In this document: one piece after another, positions 8,459 through 16,955 of the stretch
How the letters are laid out: each line of letters starts with the position of its first letter
How positions within the stretch are numbered: position 1 is the first letter of the stretch
Assembly (NCBI RefSeq): GCF_027213785.1
Contig: NZ_JAPWGO010000001.1
Location: forward strand, 376,007 to 440,006
Length of the DNA stretch: 64,000 nucleotides
Direction of reading: 5' to 3'
DNA from: Limimaricola sp. G21655-S1
GTDB taxonomy: Bacteria; Pseudomonadota; Alphaproteobacteria; Rhodobacterales; Rhodobacteraceae
Notes under the pieces: model-generated
What the model saw: only the letters and a program-made list of their open reading frames with translations
The model's database searches: none
Told to the model about the DNA's origin: nothing
Position numbers and translations under genes: made by a program

Positions 8459-9004
8459 ATGACCGACCAGACCGCGCTTTGGGTATTCGGCTACGGATCG
8501 CTTCTGTGGAATCCGGGCTTCACCCCCGAGGAGGTGGTGGTGGCGCGGCTCGACGGCTGGCACCGCAGCTTCTGCATGTCGTCGATCCACCATCGCGGCA
8601 CCACGGAGATGCCGGGGCTGGTGCTGGCGCTCGACCGCGCGCCGGGGGCGGTCTGCACCGGGCTGGCGCTGCGCGCGCCCGAGGCCGAGCGCGAGATGGT
8701 GATCGCGATGCTGCGCGAGCGCGAGCTGGTCTCCTCGGCCTATCTCGAGACACATCAGCCGCTGGCGCTCACCGACGGGCGGGTGGTCGATGCGCTGACC
8801 TACGTGATCGATCCGGGCCACGCGCAATACGTGGCGCTCGATCTCGAAACCCAGGCGCGGCGCATCGCCGGTGCGGTGGGCGGGCGCGGCCCCAATGACG
8901 AATACCTGTTCAACACCGCCGCGCATCTGACCGAGATGGGCGTGCACGATCCCGATCTCGACTGGCTGGTCGAGCGGGTCAAGACGCTGCGCAGCGGGGG
9001 GTGA
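8459..9004 (+). CDS. ChaC-type gamma-glutamylcyclotransferase
   Basis: 181 residues, a full-length ChaC-like protein. FGYGSLLWNPGF at the N-terminus is the substrate-binding YGSL motif of the gamma-glutamylcyclotransferase fold. Later LFNTAAHLTEMGVHDPDLDWL matches the family C-terminus. ChaC enzymes cleave glutathione to 5-oxoproline and Cys-Gly in the cytosol. The start is ATG 8459, with GGAGGG at 8448-8453; an upstream in-frame ATG at 8378 would overlap the divergent gene and lacks support. The N-terminal frame beyond 8459 is not conserved-looking. Confidence 0.9.
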   Translation: MTDQTALWVFGYGSLLWNPGFTPEEVVVARLDGWHRSFCMSSIHHRGTTEMPGLVLALDRAPGAVCTGLALRAPEAEREMVIAMLRERELVSSAYLETHQPLALTDGRVVDALTYVIDPGHAQYVALDLETQARRIAGAVGGRGPNDEYLFNTAAHLTEMGVHDPDLDWLVERVKTLRSGG

Positions 9005-9046
9005 GAGGCACCGCCGCCACATCCCGGCCGGCGCCACGAAAGGCCA

Positions 9047-9075
9047 TTGGCGTCCCCGCCTTGCGATCCCTATGG
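9047..9075 (+). promoter_or_regulatory. Predicted promoter of the MotA/MotB-like pair
   Basis: TTGGCG at 9047-9052 and CTATGG at 9070-9075 are 17 bases apart, a good alphaproteobacterial sigma-70 arrangement 34 bases before the start at 9109. Confidence 0.5.
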
Positions 9076-9108
9076 TTTGAAAAGCGCAATCTAGAGGATA
9101 AGGCCCGC

Positions 9109-10296
9109 ATGAGGCAGCCACAGGCGAAACCGCATTTCTCGCAGCCGGTCCGGCAGATCCTGTCGATGCTGGTGGCGTTGGGGCTGGTCGCGGCCGGGCT
9201 GGTGCTGGGGCGCGAGGTGCTGCGCGGCATCTTCCTGACCAACCCCTGGCTCAACAGCGCCATCAGTGCCTTCTTCGTGCTCGGCGTGCTGACCTGCTTC
9301 TGGCAGGTGATCGCGCTGATCCGCTCGGTGGGCTGGATCGAATCCTTCGTGCGCACCCCCAAGACCACCGGCCCGGCGCCGGGGTTGCTGTTGCCTCTGG
9401 CGACGCTGCTGCGGTCGCGCGGGGCGCGGATGCACATCTCGCCCGACAGCGCCCGCTCGATCCTCGAATCGGTCGGACAGCGCATCGACGAGGAACGCGA
9501 GATCACCCGCTACCTCTCGAACACGCTGATCTTTCTCGGCCTGCTCGGCACCTTCTACGGGCTCGCCACCACCGTGCCGGCGCTGGTCGACACGATCCGC
9601 TCGCTCGATCCGTCCGAGGGCGAAAGCGGCACCGCGATCTTCGAGCGGCTGCAACAGGGGCTCGAGGCGCAGCTCGGCGGCATGGGTACGGCCTTCTCAT
9701 CGTCGCTTCTGGGTCTTGCCGGTTCGCTGGTGGTCGGGCTGCTGGAGCTGTTCGCCACCCATGGGCAGAACCGCTTCTACCGCGAGCTCGAGGAATGGCT
9801 CTCGACCATCACCCGGCTCGGCTACGCCTCGGGCGAGGAGCAGCAGCCGGCCTCGAACGGCGATGGCGGCCTGCTGGCGCAGATGGTCGAGCATCTGGGC
9901 GAGCGGATGGAGGGGCTGAGCCACGCCGTCGGTGCCGCGGGCGAAGCGCGGCGCGAGAGCGAGGCGCGGATCGCGGCGCTGACCGAGACGCTGGCCCGGA
10001 TCGCCGAGCGGATGGACCCCGCCGCCGAGCGCGCGGCGCTGGAGCGGGTCGCCGAGGGGCAGGAGCGGGTCCATGCGGCGCTCGAGCGCGCCGCCGAGGG
10101 CGGCAATGACAGCGAAACCCGGATGCGGCTGCGCAACATGGACGTGCAGCTGCTGCGCATCCTCGAAGAGATCGCGGCGGGGCGGCAGGAGATGCTGGCC
10201 GAGCTGCGCACCGATCTCGCCGGGCTGAGCCGGGTGCTGCGCGAGACCGGGCATCCGGGCGGGCTCCGCGCCACGCGCGGCCACCCGGACCACTGA
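9109..10296 (+). CDS. MotA/TolQ/ExbB proton-channel family protein with C-terminal helical tail
   Basis: 395 residues. Four predicted TM helices lie at about 17-37, 50-71, 138-160 and 192-216. The last two carry FLGLLGTFYGLATTVPAL and [20 protein letters not shown], the signature of MotA/ExbB/TolQ proton-channel subunits. A charged helical tail of about 160 residues follows. The ATG at 9109 is chosen (AGAGGA 10 bases upstream). It lies three bases before a MotB/OmpA-like gene, so the two should form a proton-driven stator complex in the inner membrane. It is too divergent from flagellar MotA and lacks tonB/tolR neighbours, so its output is unknown. Confidence 0.85.
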   Translation: MRQPQAKPHFSQPVRQILSMLVALGLVAAGLVLGREVLRGIFLTNPWLNSAISAFFVLGVLTCFWQVIALIRSVGWIESFVRTPKTTGPAPGLLLPLATLLRSRGARMHISPDSARSILESVGQRIDEEREITRYLSNTLIFLGLLGTFYGLATTVPALVDTIRSLDPSEGESGTAIFERLQQGLEAQLGGMGTAFSSSLLGLAGSLVVGLLELFATHGQNRFYRELEEWLSTITRLGYASGEEQQPASNGDGGLLAQMVEHLGERMEGLSHAVGAAGEARRESEARIAALTETLARIAERMDPAAERAALERVAEGQERVHAALERAAEGGNDSETRMRLRNMDVQLLRILEEIAAGRQEMLAELRTDLAGLSRVLRETGHPGGLRATRGHPDH

Positions 10297-10299
10297 TCC

Positions 10300-12435
10300 A
10301 TGGGGCTCAAGCGCCGCCACGCCAACCGCTTCCAGGCCTCGATCTGGCCCGGCTTCGTCGATGCGATGACCGGCCTGCTGCTGGTGCTGATGTTCGTGCT
10401 GACGATCTTCACGGTGGTGCAGTTCGTACTGCGCGACACGATCACCGGGCAGGCGAGCGAGCTCGACACGCTGGGCGCCGAGGTCGAACGGCTGAGCAGC
10501 GCGCTGGGACTGGAACGGAGCCGTGGCGCCGAACTCGAAAGCGAGATCGGCAGCCTCGGCGAGCAGCTGGCGCAGGCGCGCGCCCGGGCCGAGGCGCAAT
10601 CCGACCGGATCGCGCGCCTGACCACCGAACGGGCCGAGGCGCGCGACCGCATCGCCGGGCTGGAGCAGGATCTCGCGGCCGAGCGCGACCGGTCGGGCGA
10701 GGCCGAGACGGCGCTTGCCACCGCGCGCGAGGAGATCGACGCGCAGGCCGAGGCGGCACGGCTGTCCGCGGCCCGGCGCGAGGCGCTCGAGGCGCTCGTC
10801 GCCGATCTGGAGACGGAGGCGGCGCAGGACGCGGAAACCATCGCCGGGCTCGAGAACGAACGGGCCGCGGATGCGGAGCGGATCTCGGAACTGGAGGCCG
10901 AGCGCCTTGCCGACGCCGCCGCCGCCGAACGGCTGCGGGCGCGGCTGCAGGACGCGGATGCCGAGCTGTCGGTGATGACGCTGGCGCTGGAGGAGAAGCG
11001 GCGCGAGGCCGAAGAGACGTTGACGCTTCTCGCCGCCGCCGAGGCCGCGCGCGACGATCTCGACCGGGCCCTGGCCGAGGCGGTGCTGGCGCGGCAGGAA
11101 AGCCAGAACGCCCTGACCCGGGCGCTGCGCGAGGGCGAGGGGCTCGACGCGCGCCTGGCTGCCGCGCTGGATATCGCCGAGGAAACCGAGGCCGATCTGG
11201 AGGCGGCCCGCGCGGCGCTGGCGCAGGCGCAGACCGAGAGCGAGGATCTGTCGAGCCGCCTCGCCGCGGCGCTGGCCGCGCGAGAGGCCGGAGAGGCCGA
11301 TCTCGAAGCGGTGCGCGCCGAGCTTGCGGCGGCGCTCGAGGCGGGCGAGACCACCGAGGCCGAACTCTCGGCGCGGCTGGCGGCGGCGGTCCTCGACCGC
11401 GACGCCGCGCGGGCCGAGGCCGAGGCGGCGCGCGCGGCAGGGGCCGAGGCCGAACGCGGCCGCGCCGATCTGGCCGACCGTCTGGCCGAGGCGCTGGCGG
11501 CACGAGAAGCCGCCGAGGCCCGGGCCGAGACCCTGTCGCAGGACCGCAGCGAAACCGAGCAGGAGCGGGCCGAGCTCGAATCCCGGCTCGCGCGCGCGCT
11601 GGCCGATCTGGAGACCACGCAGGAACGGGCCGAGGCCGAGGCCAGCGAGGCGGAGCGTCGCGCCGCCCTTCTGGCCACGGCCCGCGCGGCGCTGGCCGAC
11701 GAGGAAAGCGCCACCGCCGAGGCGCAGCGGCGCATGGCGGCGCTGAATGCGCAGGTCGCGGCGCTGCGCGACGACGTGGCCGAGCTGCGGTCGCTGCTGG
11801 GGCAGGCCGAGACGACCAGCGCCGTGGCCGAGGCCGAGATCGAGGATCTGGGCCGACAGCTCAACACCGCGCTGGCCCGCGCCGCCGCCGAGGAGCGCCG
11901 CCGCCGAGAGTTGGAGGAGGAAGAGCGCCAGCGGCTCGAGGAGGAGGCGGCGCGCCTCGCCGCCGAGGCCGAGGACCTCGAACGCTACCGCTCGGATTTC
12001 TTCGGCGAGCTGCGCGGCATGCTCGAGGGCGAGGAAGGCGTGCGGATCGAAGGCGACCGCTTCGTCTTCTCCTCCGAGGTGCTGTTCGGGCGGGGCGAGG
12101 CGACCCTGTCGGACGAGGGCGAACAGGAGATCGCCAAGGTCGCGGCCCTGCTGCGCCGGATCGCCGCCGAGATTCCCGAAGGTATCGACTGGGTGATCCG
12201 CGTCGACGGTCATACCGACGACATCCCGATCAGGGGCGGCCGCTACGCCGACAACTGGGAGCTGAGCCAGGCCCGCGCGCTGTCGGTCGTGCGCTATATG
12301 AGCGAGGAGGAGGGCATTCCGCCGCAACGCCTCGCCGCCAACGGCTTCGGCGAATACCAGCCGCTCGATCCGCGCGACACGCCCGAGGCCCGGGCCCGCA
12401 ACCGGCGGATCGAGCTGAAGCTGACCGAACGCTGA
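10300..12435 (+). CDS. MotB-like OmpA-family peptidoglycan-binding protein with very long coiled coil
   Basis: 711 residues in three parts. A single N-terminal TM helix (about 18-45) starts GFVDAMTGLLLVLMF, with Asp21 placed like the proton-carrying Asp of MotB. About 500 residues of Ala/Glu/Arg-rich heptads (about 50-560) follow. The OmpA/MotB C-terminal domain (about 575-708) has GHTDDIPI and ARNRRIEL, which contact peptidoglycan. Topology predicts coil and OmpA domain in the periplasm. Fully extended, the coil (about 75 nm) would exceed the periplasmic width, so it must bend or pack back. It is immediately downstream of the MotA-like gene, hence the partner subunit. Function unknown. Confidence 0.85.
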   Translation: MGLKRRHANRFQASIWPGFVDAMTGLLLVLMFVLTIFTVVQFVLRDTITGQASELDTLGAEVERLSSALGLERSRGAELESEIGSLGEQLAQARARAEAQSDRIARLTTERAEARDRIAGLEQDLAAERDRSGEAETALATAREEIDAQAEAARLSAARREALEALVADLETEAAQDAETIAGLENERAADAERISELEAERLADAAAAERLRARLQDADAELSVMTLALEEKRREAEETLTLLAAAEAARDDLDRALAEAVLARQESQNALTRALREGEGLDARLAAALDIAEETEADLEAARAALAQAQTESEDLSSRLAAALAAREAGEADLEAVRAELAAALEAGETTEAELSARLAAAVLDRDAARAEAEAARAAGAEAERGRADLADRLAEALAAREAAEARAETLSQDRSETEQERAELESRLARALADLETTQERAEAEASEAERRAALLATARAALADEESATAEAQRRMAALNAQVAALRDDVAELRSLLGQAETTSAVAEAEIEDLGRQLNTALARAAAEERRRRELEEEERQRLEEEAARLAAEAEDLERYRSDFFGELRGMLEGEEGVRIEGDRFVFSSEVLFGRGEATLSDEGEQEIAKVAALLRRIAAEIPEGIDWVIRVDGHTDDIPIRGGRYADNWELSQARALSVVRYMSEEEGIPPQRLAANGFGEYQPLDPRDTPEARARNRRIELKLTER

Positions 12436-12438
12436 GGC

Positions 12439-13422
12439 TCAGCTGCCGATCTCGATCGGCACCACCTGCTCGCCCAGAACCCGGTCGCCGCGCAGCAGGG
12501 TGACCCGGCCCTCATAGCGGCCATCGGGCCAGCCGCCCTCGGGTGCGCGCAGTCCGGCGGCCCGGAACAGTTGCGCTTGGGTCCGGTCGAGCGGCATCTC
12601 CTCGTCGATCACCTCGCCCTGCGGTCCCTCGATCGCAAGCCGCAGCCGGTCGCCCTCGCGCGCGCCGAAGACGAAACCCCAGAGCACCAGCGGCGTGTCG
12701 GAACCGATCTCACCGTTCGCGGTGCCCGACTGTACCGCCTCCCATTCCGGAACGCCCGGCGCCGTGCCGGCATCGAGCAGCCCACCCGGCACGTAGCCCA
12801 GCGGTTCGGCCCAGAGGGTCTGCGTCGGCGCGGCACCGCATTCGGCGCGGCCCTCGGGGTCGAAGGGATCGACCACCTCGCCGTTGCGGCGGACCGAGAT
12901 GTGCAGATGTGGAAACTGGCTCTGGCCCGACAGGCCCACCAGCCCCAGCCGGTCGCCCGTCTCGACCCGGTCTCCCGGAGAGACCGCGACAGACCCTCGT
13001 GCCATGTGGCAATATTGCGTCTCCCAGCCATCGCCGTGATCGATGACGAGACCGTTGCCGCAGTCGCGCCCGCCGAGATCGGGTGCGCCGTCCCAGCCCT
13101 GCAGGATGTCGGGCATGTTGTTGCGGGTTCCCTGCACCACGCCGGGTGCCGCGGCCAGTACGTCGACGCCCTCGCCCTGCCGGGCGATGGTGGCGAGGCG
13201 GAAATCCGTGCCCTTGTGGCCGTCATAGCTCAACGGGCCGCAGCTGAAATCCGCCACGCCCGGCCCCGGATCGGAATCGACGTAGTTCTGCACCACGCAG
13301 TCTTCGCCGGGGGTGCAGTCGATCGGCAGGGCAAGGCGGAAGTCCTCCTCCTGCGCCGCGACGACGAGAGGCGGAATGGCCAATAGGAAAGAGATGGCCG
13401 GGACAAAAACGAGACGGAACAT
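12439..13422 (-). CDS. Secreted M23 (LytM) family metallopeptidase
   Basis: 327 residues with a signal peptide of about 23 residues. The LytM domain has all zinc and catalytic residues: HKGTD (His69, Asp73), QYCHMARG (His139) and HLHIS (His172, His174). A C-terminal beta-sandwich-like extension (about 230-327) is unassigned. M23 enzymes are periplasmic endopeptidases cutting peptidoglycan cross-links. The ATG is preceded by AGGAG. It is convergent with the MotB-like gene, only three bases between stops, placing a cell-wall hydrolase beside a peptidoglycan-bound stator, though on the other strand. Confidence 0.92.
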   Translation of the reverse strand: MFRLVFVPAISFLLAIPPLVVAAQEEDFRLALPIDCTPGEDCVVQNYVDSDPGPGVADFSCGPLSYDGHKGTDFRLATIARQGEGVDVLAAAPGVVQGTRNNMPDILQGWDGAPDLGGRDCGNGLVIDHGDGWETQYCHMARGSVAVSPGDRVETGDRLGLVGLSGQSQFPHLHISVRRNGEVVDPFDPEGRAECGAAPTQTLWAEPLGYVPGGLLDAGTAPGVPEWEAVQSGTANGEIGSDTPLVLWGFVFGAREGDRLRLAIEGPQGEVIDEEMPLDRTQAQLFRAAGLRAPEGGWPDGRYEGRVTLLRGDRVLGEQVVPIEIGS

Positions 13423-13507
13423 GGAACACTCCTGCGGCGGCGGGCTGCAACCGGCCCGAGAGTGCGGCAGGTCGCGCGGCGAATCCAGAGCGGAGTGGGG
13501 GAGGGCG

Positions 13508-13540
13508 AATACGCAACGCGCGGCCCCGAGGGGCCGCGCG
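13508..13540 (-). terminator. Hairpin plus TTGCGTATT tail downstream of clpA
   Basis: An 11-bp perfect GC stem (13517-13527 with 13530-13540) closes a 2-nt loop 25 bases past the clpA stop. Read on the minus strand it is followed at once by TTGCGTATT (13508-13516) instead of a T-run. The same 9-mer recurs beside other hairpins in this window, so it may be a terminator tail. Confidence 0.5.
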
Positions 13541-13565
13541 GCGTGGTGTCATGTCATGGGCCGGC

Positions 13566-15896
13566 TCAGTCGGCGGTGAGCAGCGGCGGGCGGTTGCCGG
13601 AGAGCCGCTTGGTGCCGGGCTGCTCGAACAGCAGTTCAATCTTGTCGTCCTTGACGCCGACCCGGACGATGCCGCCCTTGGTCAGCTGGCCGAACAGCAA
13701 CTCTTCGGCGAGCGGCTTCTTGATGTGCTCCTGGATCACCCGGCCCAGCGGGCGGGCACCCATCTTGGAGTCGTAGCCCTTCTCGGCCAGCCATTCGCCG
13801 GCCTCGCGGGTCAGCTCGATATGGACGTTGCGGTCCATCAGCTGCGCCTCGAGCTGCAGCACGAACTTCTCGACCACCGACAGGATCGTCTCCGGCGCCA
13901 GCGGCGCGAAGGAGATGACCGCGTCGAGACGGTTGCGGAACTCGGGTGTGAAGGTCCGCTCGATCGCGGCCGTGTCCTCGCCCTCGCGCCGCGCCCGCCC
14001 GAAGCCGATCGCTTCCTTGGCCTGTTCGGCCGCGCCGGCGTTCGAGGTCATGATCAGGATCACGTTCCGGAAATCCACCGCCCGGCCGTTGTGGTCGGTC
14101 AGCTTGCCGTGGTCCATCACCTGCAACAGGATGTTGAACACGTCCGGATGCGCCTTCTCGATCTCGTCGAGCAGCAGCACGCAATGCGGGTGCTGGTCGA
14201 CACCGTCGGTCAGCAGGCCGCCCTGGTCGAAGCCGACATAGCCTGGAGGCGCGCCGATCAGACGGCTCACCGCGTGCTTCTCCATGTACTCGGACATGTC
14301 GAAGCGCAGCATCTCAACGCCCAACGTCGAGGCGAGCTGCTTGGCCACCTCGGTCTTGCCGACGCCGGTGGGACCGGCGAAGAGGTAGTTGCCGATCGGC
14401 TTCTCGGGCTCGCGCAGACCGGCCCGGGCCAGCTTGATCGCCGAGCTGAGCGCGGTGATCGCGTCGTCCTGACCGAACACCACCCGCTTGAGCGTCGGCT
14501 CCAGATCCTTGAGCACCTCGGCGTCGTCCTTGGAGACGTTCTTGGGCGGAATGCGGGCGATCTTCGCGATCACCGCCTCGATCTCCTTGGCACCGATGGT
14601 CTTGCGCCGCTTGCTCTCGGTCACGAGATGCTGCGCCGCGCCGGCCTCGTCGATCACGTCGATCGCCTTGTCGGGCAGCTTGCGGTCGTTGATGTAGCGC
14701 GCCGACAGCTCCACCGCGGTCTTGATCGCCTCGGCGGTGTACTTGATCTGGTGGTGATCCTCGAAATAGGGCTTCAGCCCCTTGAGGATCTTCACCGCAT
14801 CCTCGACCGAGGGCTCGTTCACGTCGATCTTCTGGAACCGGCGCGACAGCGCGCGGTCCTTCTCGAAGTGCTGGCGGAACTCCTTGTAGGTGGTCGAGCC
14901 CATGCAGCGCAGCTTGCCGCCCTGCAGCGCGGGCTTGAGCAGGTTGGAGGCGTCCATCGCGCCGCCAGAGGTGGCGCCGGCGCCGATCACGGTGTGGATC
15001 TCGTCGATGAACAGCACCGCGTCGGGGTGGTTCTCCATCTCGGTCATCACCGCCTTCAGCCGCTCCTCGAAATCGCCGCGGTAGCGGGTGCCGGCGAGCA
15101 GCGCGCCCATGTCGAGCGAGTAGATCGTGGCGTGGCTGAGCACCTCGGGCACCGCGCCCTCGACGATCTTCCAGGCGAGACCCTCGGCGATGGCGGTCTT
15201 GCCGACGCCCGGATCGCCCACCAGCAGCGGGTTGTTCTTGCGGCGGCGGCAGAGCACCTGGATGCAGCGCTCGACCTCGTGTTCGCGACCGATCAGCGGA
15301 TCGACATCGCCCTTGCGCGACTTGGCGTTGAGATCGACGCAGTACTTGGCGAGCGCCGAATCCTTCTCCTCGCCCGCGGCGCCGGTCGAGGAAGAGGCGG
15401 TCTCCTCGTCCTTCTCGGCGGCGCCGGTCACCGGCCGGCTCTCGCCGAAGGCGGGGTCCTTTGCCTGGCCATGCGCGATGAAGTTGACCGCGTCGTAGCG
15501 GGTCATGTCCTGCTCCTGCAGGAAGTATGCGGCGTTGCTCTCGCGCTCGGCGAAGATCGCGACGAGCACGTTGGCACCGGTGACCTCGGTGCGGCCCGAG
15601 GACTGGACATGGATCGCGGCACGCTGGATCACGCGCTGGAACGCGGCGGTCGGCACGGCCTCGGAGCCGTCGACATCGGTGACGAGGGTGGACAGATCAT
15701 CCTCGATGAAATCCTCGAGCGACTTGCGCAGCTCGTCCAGATCGACGGCGCAGGCCCGCATCACACGGGCGGCGTCGGGTTCCTCGATCAGGGCCAGCAG
15801 GAGGTGCTCGAGGGTCGCGAGTTCATGGCGGCGGGCATTGGCCAGAGCCAGCGCCGCGTGGATGGACTGCTCGAGAGTGGTCGAAAAAGACGGCAC
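13566..15896 (-). CDS. clpA: ATP-dependent Clp protease ATP-binding subunit ClpA
   Basis: 776 residues. The Clp N-domain (about 1-145, STTLEQSIHAALALANARRHE) is followed by D1 AAA+ with Walker A GDPGVGKT (227-234) and D2 with GPTGVGKT, the arginine-finger region and an IGL-type loop for ClpP contact further on. The short interdomain region lacks a ClpB middle domain, so this is ClpA rather than ClpB/ClpC. ClpA unfolds proteins and feeds ClpP. The start is GTG at 15896 with AGAGGAG upstream. A heat-shock type promoter lies at 15969-15994. No clpS gene is adjacent, unlike in many proteobacteria. Confidence 0.96.
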   Translation of the reverse strand: MPSFSTTLEQSIHAALALANARRHELATLEHLLLALIEEPDAARVMRACAVDLDELRKSLEDFIEDDLSTLVTDVDGSEAVPTAAFQRVIQRAAIHVQSSGRTEVTGANVLVAIFAERESNAAYFLQEQDMTRYDAVNFIAHGQAKDPAFGESRPVTGAAEKDEETASSSTGAAGEEKDSALAKYCVDLNAKSRKGDVDPLIGREHEVERCIQVLCRRRKNNPLLVGDPGVGKTAIAEGLAWKIVEGAVPEVLSHATIYSLDMGALLAGTRYRGDFEERLKAVMTEMENHPDAVLFIDEIHTVIGAGATSGGAMDASNLLKPALQGGKLRCMGSTTYKEFRQHFEKDRALSRRFQKIDVNEPSVEDAVKILKGLKPYFEDHHQIKYTAEAIKTAVELSARYINDRKLPDKAIDVIDEAGAAQHLVTESKRRKTIGAKEIEAVIAKIARIPPKNVSKDDAEVLKDLEPTLKRVVFGQDDAITALSSAIKLARAGLREPEKPIGNYLFAGPTGVGKTEVAKQLASTLGVEMLRFDMSEYMEKHAVSRLIGAPPGYVGFDQGGLLTDGVDQHPHCVLLLDEIEKAHPDVFNILLQVMDHGKLTDHNGRAVDFRNVILIMTSNAGAAEQAKEAIGFGRARREGEDTAAIERTFTPEFRNRLDAVISFAPLAPETILSVVEKFVLQLEAQLMDRNVHIELTREAGEWLAEKGYDSKMGARPLGRVIQEHIKKPLAEELLFGQLTKGGIVRVGVKDDKIELLFEQPGTKRLSGNRPPLLTAD

Positions 15897-15968
15897 GGTG
15901 ATGTGCTCCTCTGATCGGGGGTCCGGGCGGAGATAGCCCCGCCCTGACCGTGGCCTCTGTAGTTAAAG

Positions 15969-15994
15969 ATCGGGTTTATCGGCCGCGCTTCAAG
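15969..15994 (-). promoter_or_regulatory. Predicted sigma-32 (RpoH-type) promoter of clpA
   Basis: On the minus strand CTTGAA (15994-15989), 14 bases, then CCCGAT (15974-15969) followed by CTTT match the E. coli heat-shock consensus CTTGAA-N13-15-CCCCAT closely. It sits about 70 bases before the clpA GTG. ClpA-type chaperones are common RpoH targets, which supports the call. Confidence 0.6.
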
Positions 15995-16097
15995 TTAAAA
16001 CTCGCAAAAACCCCCGTCCTGACCGTACGACGTAACGCAGCTGTGTTCTTTGCATGCCAAAGGCCCGCGTTCCGTTGCACAACCGCCTCGGAAGGAT

Positions 16098-16859
16098 TCA
16101 GAAGCGGTCCTTTCTGCTTCTGATCTCCGCAAACACCTGCGCTGCGCTGTGGCCTTCAAGCCCGGCGGCGCGCTGCAGCTCGGGCATATCGGCGCGCAGG
16201 AACGGGTTGGTCGCGCGTTCCTCGGAAAGATGCGAGGGCACGGTGGGGCGGCCCTCGGCGCGGGCGCGGGCGATCGCCGCGGCGCGGTCGCGCAGGGCCT
16301 GGTTGTCGGGCTCGATCGTCAGGGCGAAGCGTGCGTTGGTCTCGGTGTATTCATGGCCCGAGCAGATCAGCGTCTGTCCCGGCAGGTCGCGCAGCTTGCG
16401 CAGGGAATCCCACATCTGATCGGCCGTGCCCTCGAACAGCCGGCCGCAGCCCAGCGCCATCAGGCTGTCGGCGGTGAAGGCCATGTGGTCCTGCGGGAAG
16501 TGGAAGGCGACGTGGCCCAGCGTGTGGCCCGGCACGTCGATCACCTCGACCTTCACGCCCAGCACCTCGAGCGGATCGCCCGGCGCGACCTCGAGATCGA
16601 GCGGCGGCAGGCGGTGCGCATCGGCCCGGGCCCCGATCACCCGCGCGCCGTCGCGCAGCTCGGCCACCCCGGCCACGTGATCGTCATGGTGATGCGTGAG
16701 CAGGATGTCCGAGAGCTTCCAGCCATGCGCGTCGAGCGCGCGTCGGATCGGCGCGGCCTCCGGTGCGTCGACCAGCGCGGTGCGGCCGGTCCCGGCATCG
16801 TGCAGCAGGAAGGCATAGTTGTCGGAGAGGCACGGAACGGTGAGAAGTTCGAGAGGCAT
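16098..16859 (-). CDS. gloB: Hydroxyacylglutathione hydrolase (glyoxalase II)
   Basis: 253 residues, the standard glyoxalase II size. It has the metallo-beta-lactamase fold with THHHDDH (55-61) for the dinuclear metal site, [12 protein letters not shown] and [14 protein letters not shown] downstream, the last typical of glyoxalase II. It hydrolyses S-lactoylglutathione to lactate and glutathione in methylglyoxal detoxification. It is divergent from the methyltransferase gene at 16956 and followed by clpA on the same strand after 201 bases containing the clpA promoter, so the two are probably separate units. Confidence 0.94.
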   Translation of the reverse strand: MPLELLTVPCLSDNYAFLLHDAGTGRTALVDAPEAAPIRRALDAHGWKLSDILLTHHHDDHVAGVAELRDGARVIGARADAHRLPPLDLEVAPGDPLEVLGVKVEVIDVPGHTLGHVAFHFPQDHMAFTADSLMALGCGRLFEGTADQMWDSLRKLRDLPGQTLICSGHEYTETNARFALTIEPDNQALRDRAAAIARARAEGRPTVPSHLSEERATNPFLRADMPELQRAAGLEGHSAAQVFAEIRSRKDRF

Positions 16860-16874
16860 GGCGGCACCCGTGAT

Positions 16875-16903
16875 TTGCTTGCTATGGTGGTCCCGGACCT
16901 AGA
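16875..16903 (+). promoter_or_regulatory. Predicted promoter of the methyltransferase gene
   Basis: TTGCTT at 16875-16880 and CCTAGA at 16898-16903 are 17 bases apart, in the 96-base divergent space between gloB and the methyltransferase start at 16956. Confidence 0.4.
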
Positions 16904-16955
16904 CCGGCCTCCGCCACCGGCTCGCAAATTCTGGACCAAGGACCGCCGGCCCGCA

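Noticed and set aside
9109-12435. Zorya defence system (ZorA/ZorB)
   Set aside because: The two-subunit stator logic is similar, but no zorC, zorD or zorE helicase/nuclease genes are nearby and the long coil is in the MotB-like rather than the MotA-like partner. The neighbours are housekeeping genes.
13551-15914. 787-codon open frame on the strand opposite clpA
   Set aside because: It mirrors clpA codon for codon, has repetitive His/Arg/Gln/Asp-rich composition and no domain; high GC suppresses stops in antisense frames. The same applies to long antisense frames at 545-2842, 9697-12327, 20963-22882 and 36847-39396.
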